This document shows, one piece after another, positions 25,661-32,870 of a stretch of 37,272 nt of DNA. The notes under the pieces are model-generated. The model was not told the DNA's origin. It did no database searches and saw only the letters and a program-made list of their open reading frames with translations. The DNA comes from JAMLIN01 sp041676645 (GTDB lineage Bacteria > Pseudomonadota > Gammaproteobacteria > Burkholderiales > Burkholderiaceae_E): NCBI GenBank assembly GCA_041676645.1, contig JBAYRO010000029.1, positions 1 to 37,272 of the forward strand, in the 5' to 3' direction. Position numbers and translations under genes: made by a program. The stretch's first letter is position 1; every line of letters starts with the position of its first letter.

Positions 25661-26224
25661 TTATCGCTGGGTCGCCTTGCGCAAGGTGCCGTCGTCCAGG
25701 TTCAGGATGCCCATGCCGGGCATGACCATGTCGCCGGGACGCATCCCGGGATCGCAGGGCCCGAGGTACTTCGCCTCGAGGGCGTCCTTGTCCTCATCGC
25801 GCACGCCGGCAAGCGGCGGTTCGTAGCGCACCACCGTATCGATGCGGTAGTGGCTGCGAAAGTCGCCGATGGCGATCTTGCGGCTGGAGACGACGGTCTT
25901 GCCCTCGCGGCATACCGACTCGGCGACCCAGGCGTCGCCCGCCCGCACGAAGGGCCCGAGCCGACAGACTCCCCGCACCCCCGGCGTGCGGCCGAGATGA
26001 TGTTCGGCGCTATCGCTGTGCTCGCCCACGCAGTGCAGGCTGGCCGGCAGGCCGGCGGCATCGGCGCCGACCTGTCGCACCTCCCAGAGGCCCGGCCGCC
26101 GCTTCGGGAAGTCGCTGGCCACGGCCTGCGTGGCAAGGGCCGCCAGCAGCAGGCCCAGGGCGAGCCGGGCCACCGCCGCGGGGCGGGTCCGGATCGGGCG
26201 GGCAGCGGCCGGCGGCGGGCGCAT
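25661..26224 (-). CDS. DUF3617 family exported protein
   Basis: This 187-residue protein starts with an arginine-rich segment and a hydrophobic stretch ending in AVASDF, a signal peptide with probable cleavage after AVA, so it should be periplasmic. The mature part begins with 'RRPGLWEVRQVGADAAGLP', the PGLWEV opening of DUF3617, and has several cysteines that may form disulfides. The function of the family is unknown. Its ATG overlaps the stop of prpD (TGATG), so translation is probably coupled to prpD. An exported protein inside a central-metabolism operon is unexpected. The first 13 or so residues may not be translated if a later start is used. Confidence 0.75.
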   Translation of the reverse strand: MRPPPAAARPIRTRPAAVARLALGLLLAALATQAVASDFPKRRPGLWEVRQVGADAAGLPASLHCVGEHSDSAEHHLGRTPGVRGVCRLGPFVRAGDAWVAESVCREGKTVVSSRKIAIGDFRSHYRIDTVVRYEPPLAGVRDEDKDALEAKYLGPCDPGMRPGDMVMPGMGILNLDDGTLRKATQR

Positions 26225-27675
26225 CAGATGACGTAGAGGTCGACGTACTCGTGGACCGGCATCGCCTCGAGCTTCTTCTGGTCGAGCGAAACGTCGAGGA
26301 TCGTTTCCTGCTGCTTGGCCGGAAAGCTGCGCGCGAGGTTGGTGCGGAACTTGGCCTCGAGCAGGGGAATGCCTTCCTTGCGCCGGCGCTTGTGCCCGAC
26401 CGGATACTCGCAGACGATCTCGTCGAGGACCTTGCCGTCCTTGAGTTCCACCGTCAGGGCATTGGCGATCGAGCGCTTCTCGGGATCGTGGTAGTCGCGG
26501 GTGAAGTCGGGGTCCTCGACGCAGACGATCCTGTCGCGCAGCTTGTCGATGCGGGGATCCTTCGCGACGGCGTCCTCGTAGTCGGCGGCGGTCAGGCGGC
26601 CGAAGATGATCGGCACGGCGACCATGTACTGGATGCAGTGGTCGCGGTCGGCCGGATTGTCCAGCGGGCCCTTCTTGTCGATGATCCGGATGCAGGCTTC
26701 ATGGGTGCGGATCGTGATCTTCTTGATGTCGGCGTCCGTCTTGCCCATCTTGGCGAGTTTCTGGTGCAGCGTCATGGCGACCTCGACCGCGGTCTGCGAG
26801 TGGAACTCGGCCGGGAAGGAGATCTTGAACAGCACGTTCTCCATCACGTAGCTGCCGTAGGGGCGCTGGAACTCGAAGGGCTTGCCCTTGAAGAGCACAT
26901 CGTAGAAGCCCCAGGTCTTGGCCGAGAGCACCGAGGGATAGCCCATCTCGCCGGTCTTCGCGATCAGGGCCAGGCGCACCGCGCGGCTGGTGGCGTCGCC
27001 GGCGGCCCAGCTCTTGCGGCTGCCGGTGTTGGGGGCGTGGCGGTAGGTGCGCATGGCCTGGCCATCGACCCAGGCCAGCGACACCGCGTTGATGATCTCG
27101 TCGCGGGACAGGCCGAGCATTTCCGCGACCACCGCGGTGGAGGCGACCTTGACCAGGATCACATGGTCGAGACCGACCCGGTTGAAGGAGTTCTCGAGCG
27201 CGATGCAGCCCTGGATCTCATGGGCCTTGATCATCGCGGTCAGGACGTCGCGCATCGTCAGCGGCTTCTTGCCGGCAGCGACGGCATTGCGGCTCAGCCA
27301 GTCGGCGGTCGCGAGGATGCCGCCGAGGTTGTCCGACGGATGGCCCCATTCGGCCGCCAGCCAGGTGTCGTTGAAGTCGAGCCAGCGGATCATGGCCCCG
27401 ATGTTGAAGGCCGCCTGCACCGGGTCGAGCTGGAACTGGGTGCCGGGGACCTTGGCGCCATTCGGAACGACCGTGCCCGGCACGATCGGCCCGAGCAGCT
27501 TGGTGCATGCCGGGTACTCGAGGGCCTCGAGGCCGCAGCCGAGCGTGTCGATCAGGCAGTTGCGGGCCGTCTCGTAGGCGAGCTTGCTGGTGACCTTGTA
27601 CTTCGAAACATAGTCGACGATATCGACCAGCACCTTGTCGGGCTTGGGTCGGACGTTGGAGATTGCAGCACCCAT
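26224..27675 (-). CDS. prpD: 2-methylcitrate dehydratase PrpD (MmgE/PrpD family)
   Basis: PrpD removes water from 2-methylcitrate to give 2-methylaconitate in propionate breakdown. Started at ATG 27675 the protein has 483 residues, the same as E. coli PrpD. Family blocks include 'ARNCLIDTLGCGLEALEYP', 'WLDFNDTWLAAEWGHPSDNL', 'HEIQGCIALENSFNRVGLDH' and 'RTYRHAPNTGSRKSWAAGDA'. It lies 50 bases after prpC and overlaps the DUF3617 gene at its stop. Many betaproteobacteria use AcnD/PrpF for this step instead; here the PrpD route with AcnA is found. A longer in-frame reading to 27954 runs over the prpC end and is not real. Confidence 0.94.
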   Translation of the reverse strand: MGAAISNVRPKPDKVLVDIVDYVSKYKVTSKLAYETARNCLIDTLGCGLEALEYPACTKLLGPIVPGTVVPNGAKVPGTQFQLDPVQAAFNIGAMIRWLDFNDTWLAAEWGHPSDNLGGILATADWLSRNAVAAGKKPLTMRDVLTAMIKAHEIQGCIALENSFNRVGLDHVILVKVASTAVVAEMLGLSRDEIINAVSLAWVDGQAMRTYRHAPNTGSRKSWAAGDATSRAVRLALIAKTGEMGYPSVLSAKTWGFYDVLFKGKPFEFQRPYGSYVMENVLFKISFPAEFHSQTAVEVAMTLHQKLAKMGKTDADIKKITIRTHEACIRIIDKKGPLDNPADRDHCIQYMVAVPIIFGRLTAADYEDAVAKDPRIDKLRDRIVCVEDPDFTRDYHDPEKRSIANALTVELKDGKVLDEIVCEYPVGHKRRRKEGIPLLEAKFRTNLARSFPAKQQETILDVSLDQKKLEAMPVHEYVDLYVI

Positions 27676-27725
27676 GGTGGATTCGATCCTGTCGGTTGCG
27701 GTGATTCGGTTGCGTGGGCCGGTCT

Positions 27726-28901
27726 CTACTTGCGCCGGGCCAGCGGGACGAACTTGCGGTTTTCCGGGCCAACATAGTTGGCGCTCGGGCGAATGATCTT
27801 GTTGTCGATGCGCTGCTCGATGATGTGCGCCGCCCAGCCCGAGGTGCGGGCGATCACGAAGAGCGGGGTGAACATCGCGGTCGGCACGCCCATCATGTGG
27901 TAGCTCACGGCCGAGAACCAGTCGAGGTTGGGGAACATGCGCTTGATTTCCCACATCACCGTCTCGAGGCGTTCGGCGACGTCGAACATGCGGGTGTCCT
28001 GCGCATCCTTCGAGAGCCGCTCGGCGACGTCCTTGATGACCTTGTTGCGGGGGTCGGAGATCGTGTAGACCGGATGCCCGAAGCCGATCACGACTTCCTT
28101 GGCTTCCACCCGCCGGCGGATGTCGGCCTCGGCTTCGTCGGGCGATTCGTAGCGCTTCTGGATCTCGAAGGCGACCTCGTTGGCGCCGCCGTGCTTGGGG
28201 CCGCGCAGCGCGCCGATCGCGCCGGCGATGGCCGAATGCATGTCCGATCCGGTGCCGGCGATGACCCGGCCGGTGAAGGTCGAGGCGTTGAATTCATGCT
28301 CGGCGTAGAGGATCAGCGAGACATGCATTGCGTCGACCCAGGCCTTGGATGGCGCCTCGCCATGGAGCAGGTGCAGGAAGTGCCCGCCGATGGAGTCGTC
28401 GTCGGTCTGGACGTCGATCTGCTTGCCGTTGTGGCTGTAGTGGTACCAGTACAGCAGCATCGAGCCGAGCGAGGCCATCAGCCGATCGGCGATGTCTCGC
28501 GCGCCCGGTGCGTTGTGGTCGTCCTTCTCGGGCAGGACGCAGCCCAGCACGGAAACCCCCGTGCGCATCACGTCCATCGGGTGCGCCGAGGCCGGCAGGC
28601 ATTCGAGCGCCGCCTGGACGGCGTCGGGAAGCCCTCGCAGGGACTTGAGCTTGCGCTTGTAGGCGGCCAGTTCGGCCTTGTTGGGCAGCGTGCCGTGCAC
28701 GAGCAGGTGGGCGATCTCCTCGAACTCGGCCTTCTGGGCGAAGTCGAGGATGTCGTAGCCGCGATAGTGCAGGTCGTTGCCGCTGCGTCCGACGGTGCAC
28801 AGAGCCGTGTTGCCGGCCTCGATGCCGGACAGGGCGACGGATTTCTTGGGCTTGCGCGCATCGGCCGGTGCCGGCGCCGTGGCCTTCTTGCTGGTCGTCA
28901 T
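27726..28901 (-). CDS. prpC: 2-methylcitrate synthase
   Basis: PrpC condenses propionyl-CoA with oxaloacetate. The protein has 391 residues from ATG 28901, preceded by GGAGGCA about nine bases upstream on the minus strand. The opening 'VALSGIEAGNTALCTVGRSG' then NDLHYRGYDI is typical of PrpC rather than GltA. Active-site histidines lie in GPKHGGANE and in 'VVIGFGHPVYTISDPRNKVI'. It is shorter than GltA, lacking the N-terminal NADH-binding region. The gene begins 16 bases after prpB. A clear GltA paralogue lies at 35788, so the two functions are separate. Confidence 0.95.
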   Translation of the reverse strand: MTTSKKATAPAPADARKPKKSVALSGIEAGNTALCTVGRSGNDLHYRGYDILDFAQKAEFEEIAHLLVHGTLPNKAELAAYKRKLKSLRGLPDAVQAALECLPASAHPMDVMRTGVSVLGCVLPEKDDHNAPGARDIADRLMASLGSMLLYWYHYSHNGKQIDVQTDDDSIGGHFLHLLHGEAPSKAWVDAMHVSLILYAEHEFNASTFTGRVIAGTGSDMHSAIAGAIGALRGPKHGGANEVAFEIQKRYESPDEAEADIRRRVEAKEVVIGFGHPVYTISDPRNKVIKDVAERLSKDAQDTRMFDVAERLETVMWEIKRMFPNLDWFSAVSYHMMGVPTAMFTPLFVIARTSGWAAHIIEQRIDNKIIRPSANYVGPENRKFVPLARRK

Positions 28902-28917
28902 GGCTTGCTGCCTCCGT

Positions 28918-29805
28918 TCATTGTTTGCCCTTGGCGAAGAGCTCGTCGAGCTTCTTCTCGTAATCCCAGTAGCCGATCGCGTCGTAGAGCTCCTGGCGCG
29001 TCTGCATGGTTTCGACGACCGCCTTCTGCGTCCCGTCGCGCCGGATCGCCTGGTAGACGTTCTCGGCGGCCTTGTTCGCCGCGCGGAACCCCGACAACGG
29101 ATACAGCACGATCGAGACGCCGGCGCCGGCGAGCTCGTCGACGCCAAAGAGCGGAGTGGCGCCGAACTCGGTGATGTTGGCGAGGACCGGCACGCCGACG
29201 GCGGACGCGAAGCGCTCGTACATCGGCAGGTCGGTGATGGCTTCGGGGAAGATTCCGTCGGCGCCGGCTTCGACGCAGGCGACCGCGCGCTCGATGGCCG
29301 GCTCGAGACCCTCGACGGCGAGCGCATCGGTGCGCGCCATGATGAAGAAGTCGGGGTCGGTGCGGGCATCGACCGCCGCCTTGATCCGGTCGACCATCTC
29401 GTCCTGGGCGACGATCTCCTTGTTGGGGCGGTGGCCGCAACGCTTGGCGCCGACCTGGTCCTCGATGTGCATGGCGCCGGCGCCGGCCTTGATCAGCGAG
29501 CGCGTGGTGCGCGCCACGTTGAAGGCCGAGGAGCCGAAGCCGGTGTCGACGTCGACCAGCAGCGGGAGATCGCAGACATCGGTGATGCGCCGGACGTCGA
29601 TGAGGACATCCTCGAGCCCGGAGATTCCCAGGTCGGGCAGGCCGAGCGAGCCGGCGGCCACGCCGCCGCCGGACAGATAGATGGCCCGGTAGCCGGCGTG
29701 ACGGGCCAGCAGTGCATGGTTGGCGTTGATCGCGCCCGGGATCTGGAGCGGTTTCTCGGCCGCGAGCGCGTCACGGAACCTGCGGCCAGCAGAGACGGAA
29801 GACAT
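28918..29805 (-). CDS. prpB: 2-methylisocitrate lyase
   Basis: PrpB splits 2-methylisocitrate into pyruvate and succinate, the last step of the methylcitrate cycle. It has 295 residues, the usual length, as a TIM-barrel of the isocitrate lyase/PEP mutase family. The catalytic loop KRCGH is present in 'IEDQVGAKRCGHRPNKEIV', and magnesium-binding acids lie in 'LLVDVDTGFGSSAFNVART'. The ATG at 29805 follows AGGAGTGAG. It lies 153 bases after mdh on the same strand; that gap contains two stable hairpins but no clear promoter. Confidence 0.96.
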   Translation of the reverse strand: MSSVSAGRRFRDALAAEKPLQIPGAINANHALLARHAGYRAIYLSGGGVAAGSLGLPDLGISGLEDVLIDVRRITDVCDLPLLVDVDTGFGSSAFNVARTTRSLIKAGAGAMHIEDQVGAKRCGHRPNKEIVAQDEMVDRIKAAVDARTDPDFFIMARTDALAVEGLEPAIERAVACVEAGADGIFPEAITDLPMYERFASAVGVPVLANITEFGATPLFGVDELAGAGVSIVLYPLSGFRAANKAAENVYQAIRRDGTQKAVVETMQTRQELYDAIGYWDYEKKLDELFAKGKQ

Positions 29806-29849
29806 GGATTCTCACTCCTGCAGACCGGCCACCGGCTGGCGTCCGGCCG

Positions 29850-29871
29850 CCGTCCCGCCAAGGCGGGACGG
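29850..29871. repeat. 10-bp stem hairpin between mdh and prpB
   Basis: CCGTCCCGCC (29850-29859) pairs perfectly with GGCGGGACGG (29862-29871) around AA. In RNA the loop would open to four bases. It lacks a T run on either strand and may be an mRNA-stability or processing element between mdh and the prp genes. Confidence 0.5.
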
Positions 29872-29935
29872 GATCAGATGGCCGGGATCCTGGTGGGGTC
29901 GGGTCCGCCGCGGCCATCGGACGACGGTCGACACG

Positions 29936-29952
29936 CCCGGGGCGTCCCCGGG
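29936..29952 (-). terminator. GC hairpin just after mdh
   Basis: CCCGGGG (29936-29942) and CCCCGGG (29946-29952) form a 7-bp stem seven bases after the mdh stop on the minus strand. No T run follows, so termination would be partial at best. It could lower prp expression relative to mdh. Confidence 0.4.
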
Positions 29953-29958
29953 GGAGCT

Positions 29959-30942
29959 TCAGGCGAGCAGGTGCTTGATCGCGGCGCGCTCTTCCTCGAG
30001 CTCGGCCAGCGTCAGGTTCATGCGCTCGCGGGCGAAATCGTCGATCTCGAGGCCCTCGATGACGCTGTATTCGCCGTTGGCGCAGGTGACCGGGTAGCCG
30101 TACATGACGTCCTCGGGGATGCCGTACTGGCCGGAAGAGGGAATGCCCATGGTGACCCAATTGCCGTCGGTGCCGAGAACCCAGTCGCGGACATGGTCGA
30201 TCGCCGCGTTGGCGGCCGAGGCGGCCGACGACAGGCCACGCGCCTCGATGATCGCCGCGCCGCGCTTGCCGACGGTGGGCAGGAAGGTGTCGCGGTTCCA
30301 GGCTTCGTCGTCGACCAGTTCCTTGACCGACTTGCCGTCGACGGTCGCGAAGCGATAGTCGGCGTACATGGTCGGTGAATGGTTGCCCCATACGGCCAGC
30401 TTCTCGATCCCGGCGACCGGCTTGCCGGTGCGGGCGGCCAGTTGCGAGAGCGCGCGGTTATGGTCCAGGCGCAGCATCGCGGTGAAGTTCTTCTTCGGCA
30501 GGTCGGGAGCCGATTTCATCGCGATGTAGGCGTTGGTGTTGGCCGGGTTGCCCACCACGAGGATCTTGCAGTCGCGGCTGGCATGGTCGTTGAGAGCCTT
30601 GCCCTGGACCGTGAAGATCGCGCCGTTGGCCTCGAGGAGGTCCTTGCGCTCCATGCCCTTGCTGCGCGGGCGGGCGCCGACCAGCAGCGCGACGTCGGCG
30701 TCCTTGAAGGCCACGTTCGGGTCGTCGGTGACCACCACGCCGGCCAGCAGCGGGAAGGCGCAGTCCTCGAGCTCCATGACCACACCGCGCACGGCGGGCA
30801 GGGCCGGTGTGATGTCGAGCAGTTGCAGGATGACCGGCTGGTCCTTGCCGAGCATGTCGCCATTGGCGATCCGGAAGAGGAGGCTGTAGCCGATCTGGCC
30901 GGCCGCGCCGGTGACGGCGACGCGCTTGACGGGTTTTGTCAT
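29959..30942 (-). CDS. mdh: Malate dehydrogenase (NAD-dependent)
   Basis: Mdh oxidises malate to oxaloacetate. The protein has 327 residues from ATG 30942, preceded by GAAAGGT; an in-frame ATG at 30993 would add 17 unrelated residues. The NAD fold begins 'RVAVTGAAGQIGYSLLFRIA'. Substrate arginines are in VGARPRSKGMERKD, the NPANTN motif follows, and the catalytic Asp-His pair is in 'LDHNRALSQLAARTGKPV' and 'VWGNHSPTMYADY'. The length and motifs fit the betaproteobacterial/actinobacterial class, not the 312-residue E. coli class. A good promoter lies at 31021-31050. It leads the minus-strand series and diverges from the GntR gene. Confidence 0.97.
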   Translation of the reverse strand: MTKPVKRVAVTGAAGQIGYSLLFRIANGDMLGKDQPVILQLLDITPALPAVRGVVMELEDCAFPLLAGVVVTDDPNVAFKDADVALLVGARPRSKGMERKDLLEANGAIFTVQGKALNDHASRDCKILVVGNPANTNAYIAMKSAPDLPKKNFTAMLRLDHNRALSQLAARTGKPVAGIEKLAVWGNHSPTMYADYRFATVDGKSVKELVDDEAWNRDTFLPTVGKRGAAIIEARGLSSAASAANAAIDHVRDWVLGTDGNWVTMGIPSSGQYGIPEDVMYGYPVTCANGEYSVIEGLEIDDFARERMNLTLAELEEERAAIKHLLA

Positions 30943-31020
30943 GTGAAACCTTTCAGGATGGATGCCCTGGACAGGGTGCCTGTCGCCGAGCAATGTCGGT
31001 GAGCCGGGGGAATCTCGCGG

Positions 31021-31050
31021 ATTCTAGTGGCATGGCTTTCCAAGTGTCAA
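31021..31050 (-). promoter_or_regulatory. Sigma-70 promoter of mdh
   Basis: On the minus strand a perfect TTGACA (31050-31045) is followed after 18 bases by TAGAAT (31026-31021). The transcript would start near 31014, giving a leader of about 70 bases. The palindrome at 31059-31076 begins 8 bases upstream of the -35. Confidence 0.7.
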
Positions 31051-31058
31051 CGCGAATC

Positions 31059-31076
31059 ATATCTTATATAAGATAT
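31059..31076. promoter_or_regulatory. Perfect 18-bp palindrome ATATCTTATATAAGATAT, putative GntR operator
   Basis: This AT-only-rich perfect palindrome stands out in a very GC-rich region between mdh and the GntR gene. It contains TATAAG (31067-31072), which with TGTCAA (31045-31050) 16 bases upstream could be the GntR gene's own promoter. It sits just above the mdh -35. A site of this kind next to a GntR gene is most simply that regulator's operator. No other copy was seen in the window, including upstream of sdhC and gltA. Confidence 0.65.
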
Positions 31077-31120
31077 AAGTGACTAGACATTCCCGGGCAA
31101 TCCGGTGTTGAATCCGCATC

Positions 31121-31897
31121 ATGAACGAGTCCCGGCCCAATGCGGCGGATGAAGCGAGCGGGGATGCCGGCATGGCCGACATCCCGCGTTTCGTCCCGCT
31201 CTATGTTCAGATCAAGCGGCTGCTGACGCAAGGCTTGCAGGCGGGCGAATGGAAGCCCGGCGAGGCGATCCCGAGCGAGGTCGAACTGGCCCGCCGCTAT
31301 GGCGTGAGCCAGGGCACGGTGCGCAAGGCGATCGACGAGCTTGCGGCGGAGAACCTCGTGGTTCGCCGGCAGGGGCGCGGCACCTTCGTCGCGACCCACC
31401 ACGAGGCGCGCACCCAGTTCCGTTTCCTGCGCCTGCTGCCCGACGAGGAGGGCGGCGAGGCGCTGGGCAGCCGCATCGTCGAATGCCGGCGGCTGCGCGC
31501 GCCGGTCGACGTCGCCCGCATCCTCGGGCTGCGGGCCGGCGAGGCCGTCGTGTGCATCCGCCGGATCCTCGACCTGCAGGGCGAGCCGACCGTTCTCGAC
31601 GAGATCTGGTTGCCCGGCTCGCGCTTCCGGGGCCTGACCGCCGAGCGACTGGCCGCCTACAGCGGTCCGCTCTATGGCCTGTTCGAGCGCGAATTCGGTA
31701 CCCGCATGATCCGCGCCGCCGAGCGGCTCAAGGCGGTCGCCGCCGACCAGGCCACGGCGGAACTGCTCGGGATCGAGCCGGGCTCGCCGCTGCTGCAGGT
31801 CGAGCGGGTTTCGAGCACCTACGACGATGTCGCGGTAGAGTTCCGGCGCGGTCTGTACATCACCCGTCGGCACCACTACTTCAACGAACTGAGCTGA
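31121..31897 (+). CDS. GntR family transcriptional regulator with UTRA domain (TCA-cluster regulator)
   Basis: This 258-residue regulator has an N-terminal winged helix ('VPLYVQIKRLLTQGLQAGEW'-type opening, then 'AIPSEVELARRYGVSQGTVR' and 'ENLVVRRQGRGTFVATH'), about residues 25-95. The rest is a UTRA ligand-binding domain of the HutC subfamily. The ligand is likely a small metabolite but cannot be read from sequence. Two starts are possible: ATG 31121 and ATG 31172 (MADIPRF), the latter nearer to the domain. A GntR gene between mdh and sdhC is a standing feature of Burkholderiales. With a perfect palindrome at 31059, it probably controls itself and mdh, and perhaps sdh 208 bases downstream. 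Confidence 0.9.
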   Translation: MNESRPNAADEASGDAGMADIPRFVPLYVQIKRLLTQGLQAGEWKPGEAIPSEVELARRYGVSQGTVRKAIDELAAENLVVRRQGRGTFVATHHEARTQFRFLRLLPDEEGGEALGSRIVECRRLRAPVDVARILGLRAGEAVVCIRRILDLQGEPTVLDEIWLPGSRFRGLTAERLAAYSGPLYGLFEREFGTRMIRAAERLKAVAADQATAELLGIEPGSPLLQVERVSSTYDDVAVEFRRGLYITRRHHYFNELS

Positions 31898-31957
31898 GTT
31901 GCGTGAGGAAAGCGGCGGCCGGGAAGGGGCGCGCGGGGGCGCCGCCGCAGGCAATGT

Positions 31958-31987
31958 TTGGTGCATCGCGCCAAGATCGGTCAGAAT
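31958..31987 (+). promoter_or_regulatory. Candidate sdh promoter with overlapping inverted repeat
   Basis: TTGGTG (31958-31963) and CAGAAT (31982-31987) are 18 bases apart, a moderate sigma-70 match in the 208-base gap before sdhC. TTGGTGC-ATC-GCGCCAA (31958-31974) is an imperfect palindrome over the -35. Upstream, GCGGCGGC (31912-31919) and GCCGCCGC (31941-31948) can form a stem after the GntR gene. Confidence 0.4.
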
Positions 31988-32105
31988 ATGCGGGTTTCAG
32001 TGCGGGGTGACAGCAGGGCTCGGCCGATCCCCGCGCCGACCGGGCGAGCCGACGGTATCGCCCCGGAACCAACAATGAACCGAGCCGACTAGAGGTAGGT
32101 GACCC

Positions 32106-32519
32106 ATGTCCGAGTCCGCGGCCAAGCCAAGGCCAGAGTTCAGGAACATACAAATCTCGCGGATCATCAGGTACCGGCTGCCGGTCCCGGGAATCGTGTC
32201 GATCCTGCACCGGGTCAGCGGCGCCCTGCTGTTCCTGGTCGGAATCCCGTTCATCCTGTACCTGTTCCAGCAGAGCCTCACCTCGGAGCTGAGCTTCGAG
32301 CGTTACCAGATGGTGGTCTCCCACTGGTTCGCGAAACTGGTCCTGCTGGCGCTCGCCTGGGGTTTCCTGCATCACCTGTGCGCCGGGGTCCGCTACCTCC
32401 TGCTCGACCTGCATATCGGCTGGGACCTGCCCACGGCCCGCAAGTCGGCCGCCATCGTGCTGTTCGCCAGCCTCATCCTGACCGCGCTGGCCGGCCTCAA
32501 GATCTTCGGGGTGTTCTGA
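32106..32519 (+). CDS. sdhC: Succinate dehydrogenase cytochrome b556 subunit
   Basis: SdhC is a membrane anchor of complex II and helps to bind heme b and ubiquinone. It has 137 residues and three membrane segments. The quinone-side motif 'PGIVSILHRVSGALLFLVG' (with HRVSG) and the heme-ligand histidine region FLHHLCAGVRYLLLD are present. A GAGGTAGGTG ribosome binding site precedes ATG 32106. Its stop overlaps the sdhD start (TGATG), so the two anchors are translated together. Confidence 0.95.
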   Translation: MSESAAKPRPEFRNIQISRIIRYRLPVPGIVSILHRVSGALLFLVGIPFILYLFQQSLTSELSFERYQMVVSHWFAKLVLLALAWGFLHHLCAGVRYLLLDLHIGWDLPTARKSAAIVLFASLILTALAGLKIFGVF

Positions 32520-32869
32520 TGAGTCTCGATAGAACCGTCGTCGGCGCCCACTACGGCTGGCGCGACTTCGCCATCCAGCGGATGTCGGGTGTCGTCATCA
32601 TCGTTTTCACCGTGTGGCTGCTCATCGAGCTGCTGATGCTGCCGCAGCTCACCTACGGCAACTGGGCGGGGCTGTTCGGCACCATGCGCATGAAGATCGT
32701 GACCTCGGTCGCGATGCTCGCGCTCGCGTATCACGCCTGGATCGGGGTGCGCGACATCTTCATGGATTACATCAAGCCCGCCATGCTGCGGCTGGCCCTG
32801 CAGTCCGCAACCATCGTCGTGCTGATCGGCTACGTGGTCTGGGCCGTCACCATCCTCTGGAGAGTCTGA
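32519..32869 (+). CDS. sdhD: Succinate dehydrogenase hydrophobic membrane anchor subunit
   Basis: SdhD is the second anchor of complex II, 116 residues with three membrane segments. The block 'YHAWIGVRDIFMDYIKPAML' matches the heme-ligand histidine region of E. coli SdhD (HAWIG...DYVKP). ATG 32519 overlaps the sdhC stop by one base. A longer in-frame reading from 32099 only shadows sdhC and is not real. sdhA begins one base after the sdhD stop. Confidence 0.94.
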   Translation: MSLDRTVVGAHYGWRDFAIQRMSGVVIIVFTVWLLIELLMLPQLTYGNWAGLFGTMRMKIVTSVAMLALAYHAWIGVRDIFMDYIKPAMLRLALQSATIVVLIGYVVWAVTILWRV

Positions 32870-32870
32870 G

